DNA of 32,808 bases from a bacterium (GTDB taxonomy: Bacteria; JACRDZ01; JAQUKH01). Position 1 is the first letter of the stretch; each line of letters opens with the position of its first letter. The position numbers and the translations under genes were made by a program. Shown here in pieces: positions 15,812-24,358 of this stretch. The notes under the pieces are model-generated. The model saw only the letters and a list, made by a program, of their open reading frames with translations. It was not told the origin of the DNA and ran no database searches. Location of the stretch: the NCBI GenBank assembly GCA_040754625.1, contig JBFMCF010000071.1:1-32808 (forward strand), given 5' to 3'.

Positions 15812-16617
15812 TGATCGGAATATTGGGAGCTTCCGGCCTTATTGGTTATAATTTGTTTGTTTTTTTCAAAAGTAACGGAATTCAGACAATAGGCAGTTAC
15901 TACTCGAATAAAAGAGACGGTCTGGTTAAACTGAACCTGTTTGAAGATAATTTTTCTATTTTTAACGGCTGTACGCATGTAGTTATAGCTGCGGGAATAA
16001 CTAATATTGATGACTGTTTCCGTTATAAACAAGAGGCGTACAGATGCAATGTGGAAAAAAATATTGAGCTTATCCGTTATTTAGCAGATAGAAAGATTAA
16101 ACCGATTTTTCTTTCTTCTGACCAGGTTTTTGACGGTAACAAAGGCAATTACGATGAAACTGAAAAAACCAATCCGGTAAATTATTATGGGGACTGTAAA
16201 GTTCAGGTAGAAGAGTTTATGCGTAAGAATTTAAAAGATTACCTGATTTTGCGCCTGAGCAAAGTTTACAGCCGGAATTTAAACGATGGCGGAATGTTTG
16301 CAGAAATTTTTGAGAAACTAAGAGACGGGAAAAAAGTAACAGGGGCTTACAATCAAATCTATAACCCTACTGATGTAGAGATTATCTCTATGGGTATCTA
16401 CCACTCGATAAACGCAGATTTGACAGGGCTTTATCATTTAGCGGACAAAAACATTATAAGCAGGTTTGAATTTGCAAAGAACATTGCAAAAGAATATAAC
16501 TTTAACCAGTGTTTAATTGAAAGAATAGATTTTAATAGTTTGCCGCTTTTAGAAAAACGCGCGCTGAATTCTTCTTTAAACGTTGAGAAGTTCCATAAAA
16601 CCTTTACCGCGGTTTAA
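15808..16617 (+). CDS. RmlD-like NAD(P)-dependent sugar reductase (SDR)
   Basis: This 269-residue extended SDR has GILGASGLIGYNL at the N-terminus, SSDQVFDGNKGNYDET, and YYGDCKVQVEEF giving the Tyr-x3-Lys catalytic pair. SDQVFDG is the signature of dTDP-4-keto-rhamnose reductase (RmlD), which reduces a keto sugar. The other rhamnose genes rmlA, rmlB and rmlC are absent here, so the substrate is probably another keto sugar, perhaps the product of the radical SAM enzyme whose stop overlaps this start (ATGATG). Confidence 0.85.
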   Translation: MMIGILGASGLIGYNLFVFFKSNGIQTIGSYYSNKRDGLVKLNLFEDNFSIFNGCTHVVIAAGITNIDDCFRYKQEAYRCNVEKNIELIRYLADRKIKPIFLSSDQVFDGNKGNYDETEKTNPVNYYGDCKVQVEEFMRKNLKDYLILRLSKVYSRNLNDGGMFAEIFEKLRDGKKVTGAYNQIYNPTDVEIISMGIYHSINADLTGLYHLADKNIISRFEFAKNIAKEYNFNQCLIERIDFNSLPLLEKRALNSSLNVEKFHKTFTAV

Positions 16618-16649
16618 CCCGCGTAATATACAAAGAAAGGGAAAGCTGT

Positions 16650-17336
16650 ATGCTTTCTACAAAAGAACCGCAATTTAATAACCTGTTCAACAATTATCAG
16701 AAATTAGGACCGGTAAAACTTGGTATGCATGCCAGTCATATCTGGAGGACTGATCCGAAACGTTTAGTATTCATGCTGGCCAGATATAAGTTTGTGGCAA
16801 AAATGCTTTCAGGCTGCAAGGAGGTGTTAGAAATCGGCTGCGGCGACGGGTTTGGCGCGGAAATAGTGCTTCAGGAAGTAAAGAAGGTGCACTGCGTTGA
16901 TTTTGACCCTTTGTTTATTGATCACTGCTGTAAAGAAAAACAAAACAAAAGATTGACTTTTGAAATGGCCGATTTAACGAAACGCCCGGTTTTTCCCAGG
17001 AAAGACGGCATCTATGCTGTGGATGTGCTGGAGCATATAAAGAAAAGTGATGAGAGTAACTTTTTGAAGAATATTGTTTCTTCATTAAAAAGAAACGGTG
17101 TTTGTATTATTGGTACGCCGACTTTAGAGAGCCAAATGTATGCTTCTATATGGAGCAAGGAAGGCCATGTTAATTGCAAATCAGGAGTGGATTTGAAGAA
17201 TTGCATGATGAGGTATTTTGAACATGTTTTTTTATTTAGTATGAATGATGAAATAGTGCATACCGGTTTTTATCCCATGGCGCACTATCTTTTTGCGCTT
17301 TGTACAAATCCGAAAAGAGGTTTAGGCAATAAATGA
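16650..17336 (+). CDS. Class I SAM-dependent methyltransferase
   Basis: This 228-residue protein has VLEIGCGDGFGAEI (59-72) for SAM and DVLEHIKKSDE as the post-motif, of the Methyltransf_11 type. The HASHIWRTDPKRL segment at the N-terminus is reminiscent of small methyltransferases in O-antigen clusters. A potential ribosome site, AAAGGGAAAG, lies upstream of the ATG. Its stop overlaps the start of the next methyltransferase by 4 bases, so the two are likely made together. The acceptor is unknown. Confidence 0.8.
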   Translation: MLSTKEPQFNNLFNNYQKLGPVKLGMHASHIWRTDPKRLVFMLARYKFVAKMLSGCKEVLEIGCGDGFGAEIVLQEVKKVHCVDFDPLFIDHCCKEKQNKRLTFEMADLTKRPVFPRKDGIYAVDVLEHIKKSDESNFLKNIVSSLKRNGVCIIGTPTLESQMYASIWSKEGHVNCKSGVDLKNCMMRYFEHVFLFSMNDEIVHTGFYPMAHYLFALCTNPKRGLGNK

Positions 17337-18490
17337 AGACTAATTCGGTAATTAACCCATTTATTTCCTTTTATACTAAATACAAGATTTCACCTGTTCA
17401 TCAGGATATCCGGAACTTTAGGCGTCATCTTCTGCGCAGGGAGAAACTTTATAGACTGCTTGGACTTGTGCCGGTAACCTTTAAAGATAAAGCCATATTG
17501 GAAATTGGTCCAGGTGGTGGTTATAACGCTTTAGTTTTATTCTTATGGGGTGCTAACATAGATTTTATAGAGCCTAATCCTAAGGCACGGGAGGAACTGC
17601 CGATATTATTTAAAAAATATAAAATAAAGGATGACAGATGGAAACTATTTCCCTGCAAGGCGGAAGAGTTTGAAATAAATAAAAAATATGATGTTGTTAT
17701 TGCAGAAGGTTTTATTCCGGGTCTTTATCGCAGAAATGAAGTTATCGCAAAGATTTCGGATTCGGTAAACTTTGGAGGAGTTGTGGTAGTCACATGCGTA
17801 GATGAACTGAGTTTTTTCTTTGAATTGGTGAAGCGCTTGATAGCCCACAGGTTTCTGCAGAAGAAAAACGCGGAGGAATTTTCAAAAAAGGTAACATTAC
17901 TCTCTCGTGCTTTCTCCTCCCATCTAAAAAGCTTAAAATTCGCTTCCCGGCCTATACAGGATTGGGTGACGGATAATTTTTTAAACCCTGCAATTTACGG
18001 GAATTTTTTTAGCGTTGCTGAATGTATTGAAGAATTCGGGGAAAATTTTATGCCGCTTGGCAGTTCGCCGTCAATGTTTACCGATTATTCCTGGTATAAG
18101 GATACAGAGTTCAACAGCCGTAATTCGTTTTTAGAGCAATTTTATGCCAAAAGGCACGTTTTAATGTCGTGGAATATGCCTGAGACCATAAGGACTAAAG
18201 AGGCCAATAATAATCTTGCGCAGGAAATATCCGAATTACGGAAATTCGCCGGTAAAGCGGAGCAGGATTTAACTGAGAAGAGTATTAAGGAGATAGTTAA
18301 GCGACTACAAAGAATCAAAGGTTTAATAAGAGCCGTCGATATAAGAATATACAAAGCGATAAATGAGGCAATAGGCCTGTTACTTGACAAAGATTTAGAT
18401 GAATTTAAAATTTCCCATGCAAGTGGATTGGCATCCGCCTTTGGCAGGGGACAGCAATACTTAAGTTTAGCAAAGAAATTTACAACATAA
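17333..18490 (+). CDS. SAM-dependent methyltransferase with long C-terminal region
   Basis: The N-terminal half has ILEIGPGGGYNALVLFLWG (55-73), a SAM-binding loop with extra glycines, and an acidic FIEPNPKA after strand 2. The C-terminal part (about 270-385) contains SWNMPETIRTKEANNNLAQ and a long charged, helical stretch that I do not recognise; it may recognise the substrate or mediate oligomerisation. At 385 residues it is much longer than its two neighbours in the family. The start overlaps the previous stop by 4 bases (ATGA). Confidence 0.75.
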   Translation: MKTNSVINPFISFYTKYKISPVHQDIRNFRRHLLRREKLYRLLGLVPVTFKDKAILEIGPGGGYNALVLFLWGANIDFIEPNPKAREELPILFKKYKIKDDRWKLFPCKAEEFEINKKYDVVIAEGFIPGLYRRNEVIAKISDSVNFGGVVVVTCVDELSFFFELVKRLIAHRFLQKKNAEEFSKKVTLLSRAFSSHLKSLKFASRPIQDWVTDNFLNPAIYGNFFSVAECIEEFGENFMPLGSSPSMFTDYSWYKDTEFNSRNSFLEQFYAKRHVLMSWNMPETIRTKEANNNLAQEISELRKFAGKAEQDLTEKSIKEIVKRLQRIKGLIRAVDIRIYKAINEAIGLLLDKDLDEFKISHASGLASAFGRGQQYLSLAKKFTT

Positions 18491-18541
18491 AAGATAAAGG
18501 ACGCGTGAAGTGTACCCCAAACAGAATAATTGAGGTGAATA

Positions 18542-19309
18542 ATGTCATATGATATTTTAAACTCAGAATCAATGCTTAGATATATACCGCAGTGCTTTGA
18601 AAAAGATCTTACTATAATGATACCCTGTTATAATGAGGAGGGGAATATTATTGGCACATTCGATACCTTGATTCCTGTCTTATGTAAGATGCCATTTTCC
18701 TGGGAAATTATAGTTATTGATGATGCCTCGCATGATAATTCTAAGGAACTTATACGGGGTTATATTAACTCACACCCGCATTATTGTATTAGCTTGAAGG
18801 TAAGGGAGAAAAATGCCGGTCTTGCACAAAATTATTATGATGGAGCATTTTTAGCCAGAGGTAAATATTATAGATTGATTTGTGCGGATAATACCGAGCC
18901 AAAAGAGACCTTGGAAAAAATTTTCAGTTTATTTGGCAAAGCCGATTTAATTATACCGTATCACGTTAAAGCAGAAGGCCGTACTTTTTTTAGAAAGACG
19001 CTTTCAAAGACTTATACTATTCTTGTAAATTTAATAGGCGGACATAAAATAAAATACTATAATGGATGTGCCTTGGGTCTTACCTATCTGGTGAAGCGTT
19101 GGCATACGGGTTATAACGGTTTCTGTTTCCAGGCAGATATTGTTACTAGAGCAATAGAGCAGGGTTTTAGTTATTTGGAAATTCCAGTTATAGCGCAAGA
19201 AAGAAAGTCAGGCATTTCAAGAGCACTTCGGTTAAGAAATTTTCTGTCTGTAGCCCATTTTTTTTTAGATTTAGTAATTCGTCGTGTGAACAGAATCTGC
19301 TTTGATTAA
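18542..19309 (+). CDS. Family 2 glycosyltransferase
   Basis: This 255-residue GT-A enzyme begins its fold at TIMIPCYNEEGNI, followed by VIDDASHDNSKE and AGLAQNYYDGAFLARGKYY. The metal-binding position reads ICADNTEP in place of the usual DxD, so the metal site is slightly unusual. ERKSGISRALRLRNF near the C-terminus matches the loop that binds polyprenyl phosphate in DPM1-like enzymes. No transmembrane helices are present, unlike the second GT2 at 25252. GAGGTGA precedes the ATG. It overlaps the next small membrane-protein gene, which may supply its anchor. Confidence 0.87.
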   Translation: MSYDILNSESMLRYIPQCFEKDLTIMIPCYNEEGNIIGTFDTLIPVLCKMPFSWEIIVIDDASHDNSKELIRGYINSHPHYCISLKVREKNAGLAQNYYDGAFLARGKYYRLICADNTEPKETLEKIFSLFGKADLIIPYHVKAEGRTFFRKTLSKTYTILVNLIGGHKIKYYNGCALGLTYLVKRWHTGYNGFCFQADIVTRAIEQGFSYLEIPVIAQERKSGISRALRLRNFLSVAHFFLDLVIRRVNRICFD

Positions 19310-19832
19310 TTCTTTCTCAAAAAATAATGTGAAAAGGGGAGTTGTGAAAATACTATTTTTGGGTTTAGGGATATTTGGTTTAGCGTTTATTTTACAGATG
19401 GTTGTGTGGAAAGTGCATTTGCCTAAAAGGCATACAAAAACAATATTAGAATTGTTTTTTTCTGTTTTTCTTGTTAGTTTTATTTTTTTTAGCCGTTTAT
19501 CTTTGCAGGGTTATGAATATATTCATATTGGATTTTTTTATATCTCTTTAACTTTATTTTATATCATGAACTATTCAGCAATAGAAGCTGATAGCCCGTC
19601 TTTATTAATGCTTTTAGAAATTTCCAAAGCAGGAAACAAAGGGGTAAAAAAGGAAGAATTTTTGAATAATTTACCTGATGATTTATTGGTAATATCCAGG
19701 ATCGATGCTCTTGTTCTTGAAAAAATGGCGTATATCGATAAGGATAAATATTATATTACGAAAAAAGGTATAATTTTTGTTCGGGTTTTTGTGCTGTATA
19801 GAAGGTTTTTAAAATTACCTGAAGGAGGTTGA
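19302..19832 (+). CDS. Small membrane protein with winged-helix-like C-terminus (copy 1)
   Basis: This 176-residue protein has three to four hydrophobic segments in residues 12-90. The soluble tail has the pattern of a winged helix: LLMLLEISKAGNKGVKKEEF, a recognition-helix-like ISRIDALVLEKMAYI, then KDKYYITKKG, the usual wing before a final glycine. It is a structural analogue of the next gene, so the two look like a tandem pair. The start overlaps the glycosyltransferase stop by 8 bases. No function is known to me; membrane anchoring or assembly of the adjacent glycosyltransferase is one possibility, membrane-bound regulation another. Confidence 0.65.
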   Translation: MINSFSKNNVKRGVVKILFLGLGIFGLAFILQMVVWKVHLPKRHTKTILELFFSVFLVSFIFFSRLSLQGYEYIHIGFFYISLTLFYIMNYSAIEADSPSLLMLLEISKAGNKGVKKEEFLNNLPDDLLVISRIDALVLEKMAYIDKDKYYITKKGIIFVRVFVLYRRFLKLPEGG

Positions 19833-19835
19833 CAA

Positions 19836-20372
19836 TTGCATATTGGATATTTACAGTTATCGGTTCCGATAATAGCTTTATTATTTAATGCACTTACACA
19901 GATCAGTTTTTATAAAATTATTCCCAGGCTGGGTTTGTTAAAATCAGAATATGCGGGATTTATTTCAGGCTGTTTTTTAATTTTGGTAATTGAGGTGTGG
20001 ATATTTTTATCAGGCGGTGCTGCGTTAAGTAATGTGATAGCCATATCGGCTGTTAATTTTATTATATATTTTTGTTTAGGGTTCTTATATTTTGCTTTTA
20101 TTAATCTGGGAGAGACTGCCATAAGAATAAGGTTATTAAGGGAGCTATTGAATGCAAAAGAAGGGCTTTCTTTTAAAGAAATATTATGCCGGTATAATAC
20201 TAATGAAATTATTGAGAGACGGATCAAGAGAATGGAAAAAAACAGGCAAATTATCTGTATGAATGATGGAAGCTATCACATTGGGAATAATTTTTTATTG
20301 TTGATTGCCAAAACTATGGTACTGCTTAAATTGGTCATCTTAGGCAAAAAAGTGAGTTTAGTTAAAAAGTAA
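19836..20372 (+). CDS. Small membrane protein with winged-helix-like C-terminus (copy 2)
   Basis: This 178-residue protein has about four hydrophobic segments (residues 3-95), then FINLGETAIRIRLLREL leading into a helix-turn-helix-like part with KEILCRYNTNEIIERRIKRM and a wing-like RQIICMNDGSYHIG. The layout repeats that of the preceding protein. The start codon is TTG, well supported by AAGGAGG at 19822-19828, which lies within the last codons of the upstream gene and 7 bases before the TTG. The final 30 residues contain another hydrophobic stretch. I recall such proteins next to GT2 genes in polysaccharide loci but know no assigned function. Confidence 0.65.
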   Translation: MHIGYLQLSVPIIALLFNALTQISFYKIIPRLGLLKSEYAGFISGCFLILVIEVWIFLSGGAALSNVIAISAVNFIIYFCLGFLYFAFINLGETAIRIRLLRELLNAKEGLSFKEILCRYNTNEIIERRIKRMEKNRQIICMNDGSYHIGNNFLLLIAKTMVLLKLVILGKKVSLVKK

Positions 20373-20404
20373 TCGGGTTGCGCAAAGACCTGAAAGAATT
20401 AAAA

Positions 20405-22204
20405 ATGGTTAAACTTTCTGATTATGTAATTGATTTTTTGGTCAGAAAAAAAATTTCTGATATTTTTATGATAAGCGGAGGCGGCATTATCCATCTTGTT
20501 GAATCGGCAGGAAACAACAAGGCAATAAACTATTTTTGTAACTATAATGAGCAGGCTACTACTTATTGCGCAGAAGGATATGCGAGATTAAAAAATAATG
20601 TTTCAGTGAGTTTAGTAACAACAGGTCCGGGAAGCACAAACGCAATTTCCGGAGTTGCGAGCGCATGGGTCGATTCGGTCCCTGTAGTCGTTATTTCAGG
20701 CCAGGTAAAAAGAGAATTGATCGCTGATTATACCAAACTGAGGCAGATAGGCGAGCAGGAAATTAATATTATCGATATAGTCAGGCCGATTACCAAATAC
20801 GCGGTCACAGTTGATTCAGCAAAAATGATAAAATATGAATTGGAAAAGGCGTTTTATACGGCCGTTAATAATAGGCCCGGGCCTGTATGGATAAATATCC
20901 CGCTTGATGTACAGGGGAGTTTTATAAATGAAAAAGATCTGGTTTCCTTTAAAACAGAAGCCCGTGATCCCGCCAGGAAAAAAAGATACCTTAAAAGTAA
21001 AGTAAAAAAAGCGGTTGATATTCTTAAAAAATCAAAAAGACCGGTTATGATATGCGGTTATGGAATAAGACTGGCGGGGGCTGAAAAGTTGCTCAGTGAA
21101 ACTTTGAAGAGCATTCATATTCCTGTTTTGCTTTCATTTAACGGCATGGATTTACTTCCGGAAAACCATTTTTTATTTACCGGGAAGCCCGGGATTATCG
21201 GCCAGCGCCGGGCTAATTTTGCCTTACAGAATTCAGATTGCGTTTTAAGCGTGGGTTCAAGGCTTAATATTAAAATAGTTGGTTATGATTACAAAAATGT
21301 TGCTTTAAAGGCAAAGAAAATTATAGTTGATATAGACAAGGAAGAATTAAAAAAACCTACAATTTCGGCGGATTTACCAATAGAAGCTGACGCAAAAGAT
21401 TTTCTTGAAGAATTATTAAAGCAGGTTAAAAAAGAAAAACTTGATGTACCTGAAAATTGGATTGAGGCCTGTAAAAAGTGGAAGAAACGTTATCCGGGTA
21501 TCACGCCAGAATTTTTAAAAGATAGAAAACATGTAAATACTTATGTGTTTTATGATAGGCTTTCAAAATTATCCAGCCGGCAAGATGTAATTTTAAGCGG
21601 GAATGCCTTGTCCGCGTTATGCCTTTATCAGGCTTTTAAAGTCAAAGAAAAACAGCGGGTATTTACAAATAACGGGTATGGAGCAATGGGATGGGATTTG
21701 CCTGCGAGTATAGGCGCGTGTATCGCCAATAATAAAAAGCGGACTATCTGTGTTACCGGTGACGGCAGTATAAATATGAACATCCAGGAGCTTATGATGG
21801 TCCGGCATTATAACCTGCCGGTAAAAATATTTATTTTTAATAATTCAGGGTATACATCGATCAGGTTGACCCAGGACACATTTTTTAAAGGGCATTATGT
21901 AGGTTCCGATGCAAATTCAGGTGTAAGTAATCCAAATTTTCAGAAGATCGCTCATGCCTACAATTTACCTTATGAGAAAATTTCCAATAACAATGAATTG
22001 GATGAAAAAATAAAAAAGGTTTTATCTTCGGATGGGCCAGTGTTTTGTGAATTAAATGTGTCTCCGGCTCAGGGTGTGGTGCCAAAAACCACTTCTTATA
22101 AAAAAGAAGACGGAAGTTTTGAATCAAGGCCGCTGGAAGACATGTTTCCATTTTTATCAAGAGAAGAATTAAGGGAAAATATGCGGATTTCCGAAGATGA
22201 TTAG
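20405..22204 (+). CDS. Thiamine-diphosphate enzyme, acetolactate-synthase-like (YerE-type candidate)
   Basis: This 599-residue protein has the three-domain layout of acetohydroxyacid synthase: an N-terminal pyrimidine domain with catalytic Glu49 (CNYNEQATTYCAEGYAR), a central domain (GYGIRLAGAEKLL), and a C-terminal GDGS (452-455) with Asn480 closing the Mg-ThDP site. The tail reads ESRPLEDMFPFLSREEL. In Yersinia, YerE of this family adds a two-carbon unit from pyruvate to the C4 ketone of CDP-3,6-dideoxy-4-ketoglucose, a substrate that RfbF, RfbG and RfbH would lead towards. A role in branched-sugar synthesis is therefore plausible but not proven. I prefer ATG 20405 over the TTG at 20378. 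Confidence 0.85.
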   Translation: MVKLSDYVIDFLVRKKISDIFMISGGGIIHLVESAGNNKAINYFCNYNEQATTYCAEGYARLKNNVSVSLVTTGPGSTNAISGVASAWVDSVPVVVISGQVKRELIADYTKLRQIGEQEINIIDIVRPITKYAVTVDSAKMIKYELEKAFYTAVNNRPGPVWINIPLDVQGSFINEKDLVSFKTEARDPARKKRYLKSKVKKAVDILKKSKRPVMICGYGIRLAGAEKLLSETLKSIHIPVLLSFNGMDLLPENHFLFTGKPGIIGQRRANFALQNSDCVLSVGSRLNIKIVGYDYKNVALKAKKIIVDIDKEELKKPTISADLPIEADAKDFLEELLKQVKKEKLDVPENWIEACKKWKKRYPGITPEFLKDRKHVNTYVFYDRLSKLSSRQDVILSGNALSALCLYQAFKVKEKQRVFTNNGYGAMGWDLPASIGACIANNKKRTICVTGDGSINMNIQELMMVRHYNLPVKIFIFNNSGYTSIRLTQDTFFKGHYVGSDANSGVSNPNFQKIAHAYNLPYEKISNNNELDEKIKKVLSSDGPVFCELNVSPAQGVVPKTTSYKKEDGSFESRPLEDMFPFLSREELRENMRISEDD

Positions 22205-22228
22205 AACCGGCTTATGAAACCGCTTCTA
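22204..22228 (-). repeat. Right copy of the inverted repeat pair, itself near-palindromic
   Basis: The reverse complement matches 7552-7576 at 23 of 25 positions. Starting at 22201, TTAGAACCGG pairs with CCGCTTCTAA (9 of 10) around CTTATGAAA, so this copy can form a hairpin. It overlaps the TAG stop of the ThDP enzyme gene and lies just before the strong ribosome site of the next gene. Confidence 0.75.
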
Positions 22229-22236
22229 AACAAAAT

Positions 22237-22245
22237 AGGAGGGGG
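22237..22245 (+). promoter_or_regulatory. Strong ribosome-binding site of the NeuB-like gene
   Basis: AGGAGGGGG ends two bases before ATG 22248; its AGGAGG core is 5 bases from the start codon. It is the strongest such site between 20 and 26 kb and lies right after the hairpin-forming repeat. Confidence 0.6.
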
Positions 22246-22247
22246 CT

Positions 22248-23759
22248 ATGGAAAAAAACAATGGTATATTTGATAAATTATTTATTTTTGAAATGGCTAA
22301 TAATCACATGGGGAGTACCGAACATGGATTAAAAATAATCAGGGAACTGAATGATGCGCGGAAAAATTTCAATTTTAAATTCGCGTTTAAACTTCAATAC
22401 CGCCATTTAGATACTTTTATTCATCCTGATTATAAAGATAGAATGGATGTAAAATATGTAAAAAGATTTTCAGAAACAAAATTGGACGAAAACCAATTTA
22501 AGGTTTTAAAGGATGAAATCAGCAGGTTAGGCTTTATTTCTATTTGTACGCCATTTGATGAAACTTCAGTCGGTTTGATAGAAAAACATAAATTCGACAT
22601 TATAAAAATCGGGAGTTGTTCTTTTACAGACTGGCCGCTGCTGGAAAGAATTGTTAAAACTAATAAACCTGTTATTGCCTCTATTGCCGGAGCTTCCCTG
22701 GAAGAAATAGACAAAGTAGTCAGTTTTTTTGACCACCGCAATAAAAATTTTGCCTTGATGCATTGTGTGGCTGAATATCCGACAAAAAACAATAATCTGC
22801 AGCTAAATCAGATTGACCTGATAAAATCAAGATATCCCCATTTAAAAGTGGGTTATTCTTCCCACGAACATCCGGACAGTCTTGATTCAATTAAAATAGT
22901 TATTGCTAAAGGTGCTGGTATTTTTGAAAGGCATGTCGGTGTAAGGTCAGACAAGATTAATCTCAATGATTATTCATCAACGCCGGAACAAATTCATAAA
23001 TGGCTGGAGGCTGCAGAAACGGCTTTTGAAATTTGCGGGATTAGCGGGAAAAGAATAAAGCCAGTTGAGAGCGAAATGGCAAGTTTACAAGGTTTAAAAA
23101 GAGGGGTTTTTGCCAAAAGGATGATTAAAAAGGGAGAAAAAATCGGGCCCGGAGATGCTTTTTTTGCAATTCCCACGGTAAAAGACCAAATTACGGCCAA
23201 TGATATATCAAAATATACCGAATTTTCCGCGGTCTCGGATATTGACAGGAATATGCCTTTATTGTTATCGAATACAAAACAGATAGATAACAGGGAAAAG
23301 GTTTATAAAATAGTACAGGAGATAAAAAAAGTTATACAAAAAAGCGGTGTTTTTGTCCCCAATAAATTAGACCTGGAGATTTCACATCATTATGGTATTG
23401 ACCGCTTTTTAGAATGTGGATGCACAATTATTAATTTTGTTAACAGGGAATACTGTAAAAAACTTATTGTTCTTATTCCCGGGCAAAGCCACCCTGAGCA
23501 GTATCATAAATTAAAAGAAGAAACATTTTATATATTGTCAGGAGAAGTAAATTTTGTTTTTGATGGAAAAGAACGGGTTTGCGGCCCAGGAGAAATAGCT
23601 GTGGTAGAACGGGGGGTAAAGCACATTTTCAGCAGCAAAACCGGGGCTGTAATTGAAGAAATTTCTTCGACACATTATAAAGATGATTCCTATTACACAG
23701 ATAAAGAAATATTGAAAAATGACAATAGAAAAACTTTAATTACTTATTGGGTGAGTTAA
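22248..23759 (+). CDS. NeuB-family synthase fused to SAF-like and cupin domains
   Basis: Residues about 10-265 form the NeuB barrel, which condenses phosphoenolpyruvate with an aldose to make a 2-keto-3-deoxy sugar acid. FEMANNHMG (Glu15), KLQY (Lys48), GYSSHEH (His206) and FERHVG (His229) fit the substrate and metal residues. Residues about 280-345 look like a SAF domain (GVFAKRMIKKGEKIGPGDA). Residues about 375-490 are a cupin resembling D-lyxose isomerases: HPEQYHKLKEETFYILSGE, PGEIAVVERGVKH and DDSYYTD. One expected cupin metal ligand appears as Gln418. No CMP-sugar synthetase is present. The setting with a ThDP enzyme, HAD and SDR suggests an uncharacterised sugar acid. Confidence 0.85.
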   Translation: MEKNNGIFDKLFIFEMANNHMGSTEHGLKIIRELNDARKNFNFKFAFKLQYRHLDTFIHPDYKDRMDVKYVKRFSETKLDENQFKVLKDEISRLGFISICTPFDETSVGLIEKHKFDIIKIGSCSFTDWPLLERIVKTNKPVIASIAGASLEEIDKVVSFFDHRNKNFALMHCVAEYPTKNNNLQLNQIDLIKSRYPHLKVGYSSHEHPDSLDSIKIVIAKGAGIFERHVGVRSDKINLNDYSSTPEQIHKWLEAAETAFEICGISGKRIKPVESEMASLQGLKRGVFAKRMIKKGEKIGPGDAFFAIPTVKDQITANDISKYTEFSAVSDIDRNMPLLLSNTKQIDNREKVYKIVQEIKKVIQKSGVFVPNKLDLEISHHYGIDRFLECGCTIINFVNREYCKKLIVLIPGQSHPEQYHKLKEETFYILSGEVNFVFDGKERVCGPGEIAVVERGVKHIFSSKTGAVIEEISSTHYKDDSYYTDKEILKNDNRKTLITYWVS

Positions 23760-23767
23760 TTTTTAAA

Positions 23768-24340
23768 ATGAAAACAATTGTCTGGGATGTAGATGATGTC
23801 CTTAACGACCTTATGCGTTGTTGGTTTGAACAGAGCTGGTTACTGGCCCATCCGGAATGTAAATTAAAATATGAAAATCTAAAAGAGAACCCGCCGCATA
23901 AAATATTAGGGGTAAGTTTAAAAGAATACCTGGCTTCATTGGATAAATTTCGTATTTCTGCGAAAGCCCGGAAAATGCGTCCTGTCCGGGAAGTTTTAGA
24001 TTGGTTTATTAAAAACGGCGGCAGTTACCGTCATATGATTTTGACCTCGCGCCCCTTGCGAACAATCCCGGATTTGTCAAACTGGGTATTTTATTTTTTT
24101 GGACCTTGGATAAGAGGGTTTTATTTTGTCCCTTCCGAACGTGAAGGCGAGAATATTGTTAAATATGACCGGGATAAATATGATTATCTCAAGTGGTTTG
24201 GAAAAGCGGACATTTTTATTGATGATAGTCCCGATAATATTCAAAGTGCGGAAAAACTGGGGATTAAAGTCATTTTGATGCCTCGTCCGTGGAATAAAAG
24301 CAGGTTAACAATTAATAAAACCCTAAGTTTATTGAAATAA
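23768..24340 (+). CDS. HAD-superfamily phosphatase-like protein
   Basis: This 190-residue protein begins MKTIVWDVDDVLNDL, where Asp7 is the HAD nucleophile and Asp9 the acid/base. MILTSRPL (motif II) and FIDDSPDNIQSAEKLG (motif IV, paired aspartates) complete the active site. The layout resembles 5'(3')-deoxyribonucleotidases, but neighbours point to a sugar phosphate, perhaps dephosphorylating the NeuB product. I chose ATG 23768; a TTG at 23747 would overlap the upstream stop and add 7 residues. I recall the same protein beside NeuB-cupin genes elsewhere, which supports a fixed module. Confidence 0.82.
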   Translation: MKTIVWDVDDVLNDLMRCWFEQSWLLAHPECKLKYENLKENPPHKILGVSLKEYLASLDKFRISAKARKMRPVREVLDWFIKNGGSYRHMILTSRPLRTIPDLSNWVFYFFGPWIRGFYFVPSEREGENIVKYDRDKYDYLKWFGKADIFIDDSPDNIQSAEKLGIKVILMPRPWNKSRLTINKTLSLLK

Positions 24341-24358
24341 TATTTTCATTTTGATTTT

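Noticed and set aside
22201-22236. Reading the hairpin repeat after the ThDP gene as an intrinsic terminator
   Set aside because: The stem is imperfect and followed by ACAAAATAGG rather than a T-run, and the next gene starts within 20 bases.
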